DNA from: Bolinopsis microptera | Lineage: Eukaryota > Ctenophora > Tentaculata > Lobata > Bolinopsidae | Assembly: GCF_026151205.1 (NCBI RefSeq) | Contig: NC_087074.1 | Location: 3,534,001-3,598,000 of the forward strand | Length of the DNA: 64,000 nt | Reading direction: 5' to 3' | Shown here: one piece after another, positions 1 through 10,736 of the stretch | How positions within the stretch are numbered: the first letter of the stretch is position 1 | Layout: every line of letters starts with the position of its first letter | The notes under the pieces: generated by a model | The model's database searches: none | What the model saw: only the letters and a program-made list of their open reading frames with translations | What the model was told of the DNA's origin: nothing | Made by a program: the position numbers and the translations under genes

Positions 1-559
1 CTAGTAAGTTAGGAACCCTATTTATAGATTATAGTACGTCAATGAGTTACCAAGGTAGTGACTGATAGTTAACGACTTAGCATTCGCCTATAATATCAGC
101 TGATGTAACCTAAACAGGTACGCTGTCATCTGACTTCTGAGAGAATTTCGTGTTTTCAGTTATTAAAGTCAGCTGATATGCGGTAGTTAATATACTATGT
201 TATCATTCAGTGACCTTGTTATAACAGCTACCACGAGAATGGTTACGCCACCATTAATTAGAAAAATTCAATTAGATGATGAAGCGGAGACATAAAAGTT
301 GAGCATTTGCCAGAATTCGGATGGTTATCGAGTCATAATCGAGGAACAATTCAAAACTGCACGACTTGCAGCAGTGCCAATTCTAATCACATTCCTTTTT
401 TTTATTAGATTCGGTAATCTTATTTCTACCTCATACACAGATTATTATAACGAAATGTGAGTTAAATGAACCGAGGGCCGTTGTCGTGCCATGTGGTAAA
501 CGGAATGCGCTAAATAATTTTTTGAAATTTCAGCATTTCAGCGCGCGCGTTCTCACCTA
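1..559. other. AT-rich intergenic DNA, no gene seen
   Basis: No open frame with recognisable content, no tRNA and no tandem repeat is visible. The right edge runs into the inverted-repeat-bounded element that begins near 560. Confidence 0.5.
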
Positions 560-1084
560 GCGACCCACGGCTGTTCAGAACGTCGATTTCTGCGATTCTA
601 ATTAGACAGGATTACCCTAGGATTTATCCTAGCGCGTCCGAGATCTCTCGGATTTTATCAATCCTAACGCCGATCCAGTCCCCCCAGGATACCTCCGATG
701 AATTCCTATCGCCGAGCGGCGATAGGATGTGTAAGTTCCGAGAGGCGATAGGATTTGCTCTCGGACCCGATAGGAAATTAAAAACCTATCGGATCCGAGC
801 GCTAATCCTAGCGGAGATAGGATTTAACAATTCCGAGTGCCGATAGGATTTGCTCTCGGACCCGATAGGATACTCAAATCCTATAGGATCCGAGAGCAAA
901 TCCGAGAGGCGATCAAATTTCAAATATCAGGACCGATATAATTGGAAGACGACGCATATCTAACTGTAGGTTGAAACTTCATGCTTTCTGTCAGTTAACT
1001 TCAGGATCATATCATCGCTTTATCTTAAGTTGATCCACGGTTGCCTGCAGGTTACAACAACATGGAGGTTGTTTAGTTTAAATT

Positions 1085-2970
1085 AAGTAGATAAATGATA
1101 ACTTGAAGCTAACTTGTAGTTCTCTATAAGAGTTAACTCTAGGATACCTTGTAGTACTCTTCAAGTTAACTTCAGGATACCTTGTAGTACTCTTCAAGTT
1201 AACTACAGGATACCTTGTAGTACTCTTCAAGTTAACTTCAGGATACCTTATAGTACCCTTCAAGTTAACTTCAGAATACCTTGTAGTACTCTTCAAGTTA
1301 ACTTCAGGTTACCTTGTAGTACTTTTTGAGTTAACTCCAGGATACCTTGTAGTACTCTTCAAGTCAACTTCAGGATAACTTGTAGTACTCTTCAAGTTAA
1401 CTTCAGGATACCTTGTAGTACTCTTCAAGTTAAGTTCAGGATACCTTGTAGTACTCTTCAAGTTAACTTCAGGATATAACCTTGTAGTACTTTTTGAGTT
1501 AACTCCAGGATACTTTGTAGTACTCTTCAAGTTAACTTCAGGTTACCTTGTAGTACTCTTCAAGTTAACTCTAGGATACCTTGTAGTACTCTTCAAGTTA
1601 ACTTCAGGTTAACTTGTAGTACTCTTCAAGTTAAGTTCAGGATACCTTGTAGTACTCTTCAAGTCACCTTCAGGATAACTTAAGTAGTACTCTTCAAGTT
1701 AAATCCAGGATATAACCTTGTACTTTTTGAGTTAAATCCAGGATACTTTGTAGTACTCTTCAAGTTAACTTCAGGTTACCTTGTAGTACTCTTCAAGTTA
1801 ACTTCAGGATATAACCTTGTAGTACTTTTTGAGTTAAATCCAGGATACTTTGTAGTACTCTTCAAGTTAACTTCAGGATACCTTGTAGTACTCTTCAAGT
1901 TAAGTTCAGGATACCTAGTAGTACTCTTCAAGTTAACTTCAGGATATAACCTTGTAGTACTTTTTGAGTTAACTCTAGGATACCTTGTAGTACTCTTCAA
2001 GTTAAGTTCAGGATACCTTGTAGTACTCTTCAAGTTAACTTCAGGATACCTTGTAGTACTCTTCAAGTTAACTTCAGGTTACCTTGTAGTACTCTTCAAG
2101 TTAAGTTCAGGATACCTTGTAGTACTCTTCAAGTCACCTTCAGGTTACCTTGTAGTACTCTTCAAGTTAAGTTCAGGATACCTTGTAGTACTCTTCAAGT
2201 CAACTTCAGGATAACTTGTAGTACTCTTCAAGTTAAGTTCAGGATACCTTGTAGTACTCTTCAAGTCACCTTCAGGATACCTTGTAGTACCCTTCAAGTT
2301 AAGTTCAGGATACCTTGTAGTACCCTTCAAGTTAACTTCAGGATATAACCTTGTAGTACTTTTTGAGTTAACTCTAGGATACCTTGTAGTACTCTTCAAG
2401 TCAACTTCAGGATAACTTGTAGTACTCTTCAAGTTAACTTCAGGTTACCTTGTAGTACTCTTCAAGTTAAGTTCAGGATACCTTGTAGTACTCTTCAAGT
2501 CACCTTCAGGTTACCTTGTAGTACTCTTCAAGTTAAGTTCAGGATACCTTGTAGTACTCTTCAAGTTAACTTCAGGATACCTTGTAGTACTCTTCAAGTT
2601 AAGTTCAGGATACCTTGTAGTACTCTTCAAGTCACCTTCAGGTTACCTTGTAGTACTCTTCAAGTTAAGTTCAGGATACCTTGTAGTACTCTTCAAGTTA
2701 ACTTCAGGATATAACCTTGTAGTACTTTTTGAGTTAAATCCAGGATACTTTGTAGTACTCTTCAAGTTAACTTCAGGATACCTTGTAGTACTCTTCAAGT
2801 TAACTTCAGGATACCTTATAGTACCCTTCAAGTTATCTTCAGGATACCTTGTAGTACTCTTCAAGTTAACTTCAGGATAACTTGTAGTAATTTTTGAGTT
2901 AACTCTAGGATACCTTGTAGTACCCTTCAAGTTAACTTCAGGATACCTTGTAGTACTCTTCAAGTTAACT
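1085..2970. repeat. 33-bp-unit minisatellite, about 1.9 kb
   Basis: The unit reads CTTGTAGTACTCTTCAAG then TTAACTTCAGGATAC, about 33 bp, repeated more than 50 times. Variant units with CTTTTTGAG in place of the usual CTCTTCAAG, and units lengthened by a TATAAC insertion, recur at intervals of a few hundred bases. This hints at higher-order organisation. Because the unit is a multiple of three, the minus strand shows a long pseudo-coding repeat KSTTRYPEVNL. I treat that as a by-product of the repeat and not a protein. Confidence 0.9.
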
Positions 2971-3230
2971 TAAGAATATATTCTAATCAATTTTGAGCAG
3001 ATAACAATGTTTCAGATAGATCTTAGAATGAAACTCCAAAGCCCTTTCAGACAAAACTTTGTAGCTATTCTAAGCCATGTTATTCTGACATTTGGAAACA
3101 TTTCCTTGCGTTTGAACATAGACTATATTGCTAAGGATAAAATGCTATTCTTAATAACCACTGCAATTCTGAAAAAGCCATTCACAATTTCTTCTGTTCA
3201 GTAAAACAATTCTTCGGAAACATAACAAAA

Positions 3231-3348
3231 GGATACGGCACCGGGAATTCCCAGGCGGTCACCCATCCAAGTACTAACCCGGCCTGCAGTTGCTTAACTT
3301 CCCAGATCGAACGAGATGGGGTGTATTCAACCGAGTATGGCCGTATCC
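3231..3348 (-). rRNA. 5S ribosomal RNA
   Basis: The minus strand reads GGATACGGCCATACTCGG at the 5' end and ends GGTGCCGTATCC. The two ends pair as helix I. The internal control region is well conserved (AAGTTAAGCAACTGC; GTTAGTACTTGGATGGG; TGACCGCCTGGGAA). Length is 118 nt, close to the usual 119-120. Directly 3' on the minus strand is TTTTG, a plausible Pol III terminator. This suggests an intact transcribable copy, not a decayed one. Only one copy lies in the window, inside the putative TIR element. Confidence 0.9.
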
Positions 3349-3734
3349 AATGATGATGAATTTTGCTTCTCTATATGTTCTCATTAATTTTACGGAAGAA
3401 TGAAAACATACTAAAAGTTAATATTTTAAATTTTTTTTTTCATGTTTTCGATCTCGATGGAATTTTATTTGAGTTCGGAAACGCGCAACACGCATTTTAT
3501 CTCCCGGAAATGGTAAATCCGAGAGCACACCTCTCGGAAACGTAAAATCCTAGAGCTAGGCTCTCGGATTTTTTTATCCTATCGCCTCTCAAAAATAAAA
3601 TCCGAGCGCCTAGCGATCAGGAGCGATCGGACGACGATCTGAAATGCGATCGGATCGCCCTAGGACAGCGAACGTCGTCCAACCAGGAATGGCGTAATCC
3701 TATCGGATTAGAATCCACGCTAGAACAGCCGTGG

Positions 3735-3794
3735 ACTACCGACTTTCTCGTGATTTGATTGGTCGACCAATCAAATCACGAGAAAGTCGGTAGT
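3735..3794. repeat. Perfect 60-bp palindrome
   Basis: Two 30-nt arms meet with no spacer at GGTC|GACC (centre between 3764 and 3765). It sits immediately outside the right end of the 560-3733 element. No gene function is evident. It could be two head-to-head transposon ends or a recent inverted duplication. Confidence 0.85.
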
Positions 3795-4918
3795 AACACT
3801 TCCCGCTGGAAGTTTGACTACCAACTTGAACCTAGAACCTCACGTGTAAAACGTGATAGATATTTATTGACCGAACACATTTATTAATGTTAGACACAAT
3901 TGTAGATATCGGATAATATGAGTTAGGATATTGTTATTTCTTGTGATATTGCATATTTGAACTGGAATTTTGAAGCTTTACAGTGTTTAAAGTTTACACT
4001 ATAAATTGTGTGCGTGTATTTTTAAACATACACATTTCTTGAAACTCAAAACTGCCACTGAATAAACACTTGCTGCCAGGGTGACCAACAGAGTGGCCTA
4101 TATCATGCTTCGCATCTAGCATATTCTGCCAAATATTATTTGTTGATGGTTGAGAGAATCTGTGATAGTATGAAGTGACCAGATATTTGTTCCGTCATCC
4201 GTGGGTTTATGATATATATTGAATTAGTAACGAATATTTGTCACTTTTCCCTTATCAGAGGGTCTATCATTTTGAAGTACAATTGAGATTGGCTTTAATC
4301 TCCTCTGAGTAACACAAGTTATTGGCAATAACTTGTGTTACTCAGAGGAGATAAAAGCCAATCTCAATTTTACTTTTCACCACAGTTTTCTTAGTGATAA
4401 ACACATTTCCACGAATACTGGACTATGTTGTTCATTATTTAAACTTTCTTGATATGCATAGAGCCAACCTGACTGTCACCTTAATAGCTTTTATCATTGA
4501 ATAAAATGTCTTATGAAAGTACGTGATGAATTTCTGCTTGAGAATAAAGAAGATGGGATAGAAATGTGTAAACTTTTTATTTATTTCATCTCCGAATAAA
4601 AGTTATGTGGCATGATAAATTCATCTGATTTTAGGCTGGTTGCATGATTGAGAGCCCCATCGTTGAAACTTGTTCAAATTGCATTCAAACAAACTAAAGA
4701 AGTCGCTTTGAGCTCTCACTTGATGCTACTATAATAAGCGAGTGAGAGATCTCGCAGCTATTCTGTTACTGCAGAATTAGTCCGTCGTCTTGGAGTTTAC
4801 CGGGTTATAGTGTTTCACTGATTCGTCGACAGAATGTTAAGTCGGCCGGGATATGGTACATTTTGCTGCACTGTTAAATCGGAAAATTTAGTAAAAAAGA
4901 TATCTTTGTTAGCATAGG
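3795..4918. other. Intergenic DNA with one long hairpin
   Basis: No gene is recognised. At 4281-4324 and 4326-4369 two 44-nt arms form an almost perfect hairpin, with one mismatch and a single-base spacer. The rest is AT-rich single-copy-looking sequence. Confidence 0.6.
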
Positions 4919-4925
4919 TTGAAAG

Positions 4926-5212
4926 GGAGCTGGGCAATGGGCACTGGGAACTGGGCACTGGGCACTACGCACTGGGAACTGGGCACTGGGAACTGGGAAC
5001 TGGGAACTGGGCACTGGGAACTGGGAACTGGGAACTGGGCACTGGGAACTGGGCACTGGGAACTGGGCACTGGGAACTGGAAACTGGGAACTGGGCACTG
5101 GGCACTGGGCACTGGGAACTGGGAACTGGGCACTGGGAACTGGGAACTGGGAACTGGGAACTGGGAACTGGGAACTGGGAACTGGGCACTGGGAACTGGG
5201 AACTGGGCAGAA
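4926..5212. repeat. GGGAACT / GGGCACT heptamer minisatellite
   Basis: About 40 heptamers, GGGAACT or GGGCACT, in irregular alternation. The plus strand has the pattern G3N4 repeated without interruption, which is a G-quadruplex-capable arrangement. Open frames on both strands (plus-strand WELGTGN-like, minus-strand PVPSSQF-like) come from the heptamer period and are not genes. The array sits in a purine-rich tract that has a short, unexpanded counterpart at about 7170-7200 beside the paralogous lectin gene. Confidence 0.9.
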
Positions 5213-5269
5213 AGGGTGGAGTTCTTGAACCTCACAAGGGCTTGCTAAACTCGATTTTAATCAACTTAC

Positions 5270-5659
5270 AGTCCATTATGTGTCCATAGACCTCTACTTC
5301 CGCAAAATTGAGATAGACCTCTAGATAAGCGTCTTCACGTCCTCTTATTGTAATTTCCGATCCCGCCACATTCAGATCAGGATAAGAGTAAGGATTTTTG
5401 TCAAGCTCGTATTCTATGTTCAGTGAACATGGACGACAATCAGTGTACAAGGAACGGAACATCGAATTTAAAAGAATGTATCTTATACAACCATTTTACG
5501 TATTTATGTTCGAATAAATGTGTATTGTGTACTATACATAATACAAGATTATACATAAACTTGGAGATTGATTTGAAAGCACTTACATTTGCATTCATTT
5601 GGAACTGCATCTGCTAAAATACTCCTTTGAAGTTGAAGCAAAATAGTTGCTATAAACAT
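5270..5659 (-). pseudogene. Decayed fucolectin-type (F5/8C) lectin gene copy
   Basis: This is a paralogue of the gene at 7301-8095. Its signal-peptide exon (5659 down to 5587, donor GTAAGT) encodes a 24-residue leader starting MFIATILLQLQRS, closely similar to the other copy and with the same length and phase. Its third exon survives only in part, from about 5460 down to the donor at 5270, and still encodes NVAGSEITIRGR and FAEVEVYGH of the fucolectin (FTP) fold. The whole second exon and the first part of the third are missing, and the junction reads out of register. A functional product is therefore unlikely. The coding direction points toward the heptamer minisatellite just downstream. Confidence 0.7.
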
Positions 5660-7300
5660 AGCTATAGCTTCCTTTGCTGAAGGGAACTAAATAAATAAAT
5701 CATTAATAACTAACATTACGAGAAAGGATTTATTTTCAAAGTGAAATAATTTTGAATCGTTTGAAAGTATGAATTTTAAGACTAAATTTACTAGTTCTAT
5801 TCCTAGATAATGATGGTGATATATTCATACTTTGAAATTAACAACTGTAGTTTAAAATTATATTTCATAAGGCTGTATTAATGTATTATGCACGATTGCC
5901 ATGACGTCATCTTAGCAACCCAACCATGACATCATCTTAGCAACCCGACCACATATAATAGTATTATTGTGCAACCTATCTGGACTAGGGATGTCACCTG
6001 AAAAACAAATTTTAGTTCTCGAGCCTTGCCATTAAAGTACTGGACATCTTAGCGGAGGACTACTCGGTAGAGGACAGTGCAACAGAATCACATGAAACAA
6101 CTCTATAAACTCAGCACCCGAGCAACTGAACACAAAGGCAAAGATCGCTATTCTGTTAGCTTTAATGCAGAGGTACGAGGTTGCTCAATGCTCATTTCCT
6201 GAGTTCGTAGGGTAATGTCCGTAGGGTATTGTTCTGTGTTCTTAACGGTACCAAATTTCCTTCTAGCATTAGTGGCTTGCCGGCTAAGATTGTTATAATA
6301 CGTTAGGAAGTAAGAGTACGAGTTTTACTCACATCACAACGTCCTATTTCTTGTAAGTACAGCTTATCATTCTCGCTACAAGTTATTGGCGGGTCTCTTT
6401 TTAAAGGGTGATCTGACCACTGACCAGTTACCAAATGGTGCCTAGTTTGTCCAGGACTAAAATAGATTTAAGACGTCTTTAGGCTCATGGTTTCACAGCC
6501 CGCATGAAATAACGAAAATGATTCTTTCACGTCTAATTTGATGCACTCAAAATTTATTAAATTTATAAGGCAGAAATACTTGAATTATTTGTCTGGCAAC
6601 TGTACTTGTTATACCTCTACTTCAAATTTTTTTAAACCAGAAACAATCGAAGTCTTCATTCTTGAATTATTCGCAATTTTTTTATTATCATGTGAGCCAA
6701 ATTGAGTTTATCTCTAAGGATAAAACAAAATCACAACTTAAATAGAATAAATGAAGGAGGTTAAATACTAAATAGTTGATTAGATAAATTATCAGCAGAC
6801 GTCGCATTGGTTTTTATCTATTTAAATCATAGTTCATAGTTGGGGGAATTGTTAAATATATACGCCGCGCACTGAGGAATTTAACACAATTCTGCCTCAC
6901 GCAAATTATGCAGGAGCAACCCTTCTTTCTTGTCGTCATGGCAAAGTGTGACACGCTGATGGAAGGACGGACAACATATTATCCAGAGTCCAGACCAAAC
7001 CACCCCGATCTCCAAAATCCCTCTTTTTCTGCACCAACAACGGATACTCTGTTTTGTGATGAATAAGTTATATGGCAACAAAAGCCACCACAATTTTACG
7101 CACTAAATTTCATAATGCATCGATTGAATTACCACAAAACTCCTGAAACTTTAAGATATCTATGTTGGCATAGGTTGGAAGGGAAGGGAAGGGGGGGGTT
7201 CTTGAAATTTTGTACTCTGTCTTAATGGGGCAGAATAAAGTAAATTTATTGAAGGGGCACGTAATTTATTGCTTACTAAACTTGACTTTAATCAACTTAC
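5660..7300. other. Region between lectin copies, no confident gene
   Basis: At 5890-5955 there is a short direct duplication around ATGACGTCATCTTAGCAACCC. Around 6870-7090 both strands have short open frames of 40-70 codons, none with a recognisable domain. This is where 3' exons of the minus-strand lectin gene would be expected, since its exon 3 ends in phase 1 at 7301. I could not identify them. Confidence 0.45.
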
Positions 7301-8095
7301 AGTTCACTATTATGTGTCCATAGACCTCTACTTCCGCAATATTAAGCTCATGTTCTGGATGATTTTGTTCACGTACACGTCCTCTTATCGTAATTTCCAA
7401 TCCTGCCACATTCAGACCAGGATAAGAGTAAAGATTTTTGTTACGCTCGTATTCTATCGTGATGACCAAAACGTCTCCGACATAAACTCTGACTCCGTCT
7501 AATCTAACGGAGCAGCAGTCTTGCCGATTGTAGATGTCGATTGTGTTGATAAAGGAGTATTTTTGAAGTTTCACTTTCCACCACGCATCTGGACCCTTCG
7601 AGGCTGTATGAACAATCTCATTGCTGAGGAGTAAGGAGTGACGGTATATTAATTGTCAATTTGTCCATACAGACACAAATGACATTCCTAAATACTCTTT
7701 AAAATTAAAATTTCATTTGCTTATTAAAGTTTTGTAAACCCTCACCTGTTGCTTCTAAGATGCGTCCCACTCCCATTCCTGTTTCCATCTATTGCTAAAC
7801 TCGCGGGGGAATAGGTAGAAACGTAATCTATTTGAGAAGCTATCCCATCTCGTGCAATGTTTTTACAAGGTCTCCCTGAAAATGGACGAAAATCCGTTTA
7901 AACTCTGCAGTACAAAAAAGCAGCGCGTCGTTGCAAAGTTAAGCAAAAAATATTAATTTTGTGACGTGTCCATATTTGAATAGATGTGTAGTAGAATCAT
8001 ATATTGATTTGAAAGAACTTACAGGTGCATTTATTCGGAATCGCTTCTGCTATTAGACTTCGTTGCAATTGAAGCAGAACAATCGCTATTAACAT
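7301..8095 (-). CDS. Secreted fucolectin-type (F5/8C, FTP domain) lectin, 3' end not found
   Basis: Three exons on the minus strand. Exon 1 is 8095-8023: start methionine and a hydrophobic leader MLIAIVLLQLQRS, phase 1 donor GTAAGT. Exon 2 is 7875-7746 and encodes NIARDGIASQ and SPASLAIDGNRNGS, the typical start of a fucolectin/tachylectin-4 domain. Exon 3 is 7623-7301 and encodes AWWKVKL, IDIYNRQDCCSVRLDGVRVY and IAEVEVYGH, the rest of the beta-sandwich including the adjacent-cysteine motif seen in fucolectins. All junctions keep the frame. The family binds fucose or related sugars, and secretion is expected from the leader. Exon 3 ends in phase 1, so at least one more exon (a stop or an added domain) should lie at lower coordinates. 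A decayed copy lies at 5270-5659. Confidence 0.75.
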
Positions 8096-8332
8096 ATTTT
8101 CTTCTGCTGAAGTGCGTTAAGATTTATTTTCGTGCGTATAAGTATGTTTTACTTAAAATATATGGAACTATGGTTAAGTAAATAAACAAAACACCAAGAG
8201 GGCGATAAATTCGATTTCGAGAAAATTTCCACGAAGATCCCCCGCTCGGCTCTTAAGCAGTTATTACCCTTATTCTTAACAGTTAACAATAACGAGTCGA
8301 AGTTAATATAGCCGATTATAATGTAATTAAAA

Positions 8333-8572
8333 AATCACAACACTGCTCCAATCATCTTTGCACGTGCACTCACTAAACGTGCGCGTTACTAATGCTTTAA
8401 TCACAATGAAATAATCACAACACTGCTGCAATCATCTTTGCACGTGCACTCACTAAACGTGCGCGTTACTAATGCTTTAATCACAATGAAATAATCACAA
8501 CACTGCTGCAATCATCTTTGCACGTGCACTCACTAAACGTGCGCGTTACTAATACTTTAATCACAACAAAGC
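8333..8572. repeat. Three tandem copies of an 80-bp unit
   Basis: Units start at 8333, 8413 and 8493 with AATCACAACACTGCT. They are nearly identical and contain the self-complementary GCACGTGC. No coding potential is seen. Confidence 0.85.
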
Positions 8573-8599
8573 AGATCATCATACTGCTCCAATCATCTA

Positions 8600-9100
8600 T
8601 GAAATAAGATACAAGTTTGGGAAAAAGTTACAGGTACAAGTTACAGAATGCAAGTCACATTCACATTTCACATCCTTCAATTAACTTTTTAAACTTATAT
8701 CCCACAGAATAACACTTCACTGAATTGATTTCTTTATCTAGTTAGGAGCTGAAGTTAGGGACCCGGACAGAGTGTTCACAAAACCTCGCACGTTTTCTCC
8801 CTCTTCCCTGGCCCCCCTTTCTTGACTCACTCATCTGGATTAGATACTTAGCATGCTAATTCTAGCGAAGCTTCCAGTCTCCAAAACCTTATGGCTTGAA
8901 TAAAAACTATAGAGCAATGAGCAAGCAGTTAGAGTAATCTTATGGCTTGAATTTACCTGGGGACCTCAGGCTATTATATTTATGTTCATAATCATAATCG
9001 AATAGAGATTTGGCGGAATGACAGGCTGAGCGCGGCCCAGTGAGGCTTGAATAAAAACTATAGAGTAATGAGCAAGCAGTTAGATTGGAGCAAAGCATTT
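8600..9100. other. Intergenic DNA with a short direct repeat
   Basis: A block reading GGCTTGAATAAAAACTATAG, followed by AGCAAGCAGTTAGA, occurs twice (about 8892-8935 and 9043-9086). No gene is recognised. Confidence 0.5.
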
Positions 9101-9789
9101 ATGAGGATGCGCCATACTCTCATGCGACTGTGTGATGGTCTAGCCAGGAACATTTATGACCAGCAATACTACAAATGGTTGATGCCCCTCCCCTCGCTCA
9201 CTCCCAATGAATAAACAAACACGAGCACCCAGAAATGAAGGAATGGAGCTCGCTCTCAAATGTGATGGTAATATATATATAGTCACTCTTATGAACTGAC
9301 TCCGGCCCGGTCCTGTGACCCCCAACTGTTTTCATTGTTCTCCAAAAGTGTTAACAATGGAGCATGAGATACTCTAGAAAGTCCTAGTGCTGTAAATCAG
9401 TTAATTGAGACTCGATAAGTTGAGAGTTATTAAAGCTTCTATCGTCAGTCTTTCTAATTCTTCTCCAAATTCTTCTCTTTTAGGAATAAATTTAGCATTG
9501 AGAAAAGTTTTAAATTTTGTATATTTTAGATTTTGTTATCTCCCTGGAATACACTGATTAACACAGATAACTATTTCAGGTTGGCTTCCGCCCAGAGTTA
9601 TACGATGTAGCGGTCGGTGGCTTCTTCTTCCTCAGTGGCATCATCTTCTTTAGACTGGATGGTACCCTGCCCTTTGCTCATGCCATCTGGCACATCTTCG
9701 TATTTTTGGGGACCTACTACCACAGTACCGCTCTGGTAGAGTTGCTCATCAGAAATAGTAAAGAATTCCTCCATCCTCACGGAGTTTAA
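9101..9789 (+). pseudogene. PAQR/MMD (hemolysin III family) gene remnant
   Basis: The exon at 9580-9789 (acceptor TTTCAG, 70 codons to a TAA) encodes FLSGIIFFRLDGTLPFAHAI followed by WHIFVF. This is the last-transmembrane signature of the monocyte-to-macrophage differentiation factor branch of the PAQR family (H-A-I-W-H-x-F-V). At 9101-9267 a 5' exon begins MRMRHTLMRL. It contains YYKWLMPLPSLTPNE, then a stop, then continues one frame over as KHEHPEMKEWSSLSNVM up to a GTAATA donor. That exon would splice in phase 0 to the last exon. Exons for the other transmembrane helices are not found between them. The combination of a frameshift and missing core suggests a truncated pseudogene. Assignment of the 5' exon to the same gene is an inference. 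Confidence 0.55.
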
Positions 9790-10736
9790 CTCTTGTTAAG
9801 CTGTAGGTTGAATTTGTAGAAATCGCAATTTGATGTGGAGACTTTAGTTTGATTAGTATGGACTTATTATTATATAATTGAATAATAATGTATTAATTTA
9901 CTAAGTTAGTGAAAAAATTAAGGTTTACAATTACATTGCTTTAGGCTATGTTTTTTCCAGTCCAAAAACTTTAGGGGAGCTTACAAGTTACCTGGTTAAG
10001 CAACTGAAAGCGAAACTGAAAGTGAAACAATATATAATATTGAGATGGAACTGGTGATGTTATATTTCTTTTATATTTGAACTGCCTTTTTATTTAAGTT
10101 TGGTGCTAGACCACAACACACCCGAATACTCAATAGTTATTATTATCACAATTCTGGCCGGAAAGGAAAACCTGTATGGATAAAATTTTTGAAAGTTGTC
10201 AGATGGATTAAGTTAGTCCTGTGATGTATCGGACAATAATTTTTGTATGTATTGCGTTTTACCCGGGTTGTGGTTGCTGCAATCTTTATATAATTTATAA
10301 TAAGAGAGTTAAAATTATTTTCATGATTGTAAATTTTCCCTCGACCGTTGATCTGTTTGTTGTATAGTAGTTGTTGAAAGCTGAAGCTTTGAATAGCTCG
10401 ATAAATGTGTTTTATGTGTAACACAATGATAAAATAGTTTTATATATGGGTTCTTAAATTTCAAGAAAATATCAAGATGTACCATGGATAACTTCCCAAC
10501 TTTTAAATGCCCTTAATATGTTAATAAAATGTGGTTGATATTTGCTGAGCATCCGATTGTTGCGATGACAAATGTTCCATGGCCATGCCATGTGTAGAAT
10601 TTAGTTTTTCTTAAATCTGTTGAAAGATCTGTATTAGCTGCTTCTTCTTTTGCTATCTATCTTTAATTTTACTGTTTCATTTTCCTCCCAAAATCTCATA
10701 AAGTCAATATGGAGAACTGGATCTGATTTTGGCTCA
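9790..10736. other. Intergenic DNA, no gene seen
   Basis: AT-rich sequence. The open frames present (up to about 90 codons) have no recognisable content or splice context. Confidence 0.5.

Larger units (their letters stand above)
560..3733. mobile_element. Putative TIR element enclosing a minisatellite and a 5S rRNA gene
   Basis: The left end near 560 (CCACGGCTGTTC) recurs inverted near 3722-3734 (GAACAGCCGTGG). Further inward, GATTCTAAT and AGGATTAC blocks also match in inverted order. Both subterminal regions (about 600-910 and 3470-3720) are dense in short GATAGGA and CTCGGA motifs, which supports a single bounded unit. The interior holds the 33-bp minisatellite and the 5S gene. No transposase is visible, so it would be non-autonomous. 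The ends are imperfect and no target-site duplication is clear. Two related repeats in opposite orientation is the alternative. Confidence 0.45.

Noticed and set aside
1078-2963. Several minus-strand open frames of 70-106 codons with KSTTRYPEVNL repeats
   Set aside because: They follow exactly the 33-bp period of the minisatellite, lack a consistent start or end, and exist only because the unit is a multiple of three.
4874-5248. Open frames on both strands over the GGGAACT array
   Set aside because: A heptamer repeat without stops is open in all frames of both strands. No gene context is present.
6881-7093. 70-codon minus-strand open frame as a 3' exon of the lectin gene
   Set aside because: The cysteine spacing does not fit a sushi or F5/8C domain, there is no convincing acceptor, and the plus strand is equally open over part of it.
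9598-9780. Minus-strand 60-codon acidic peptide frame
   Set aside because: It is the antisense shadow of the PAQR/MMD last exon, whose plus-strand frame carries a recognisable family motif and an acceptor site.
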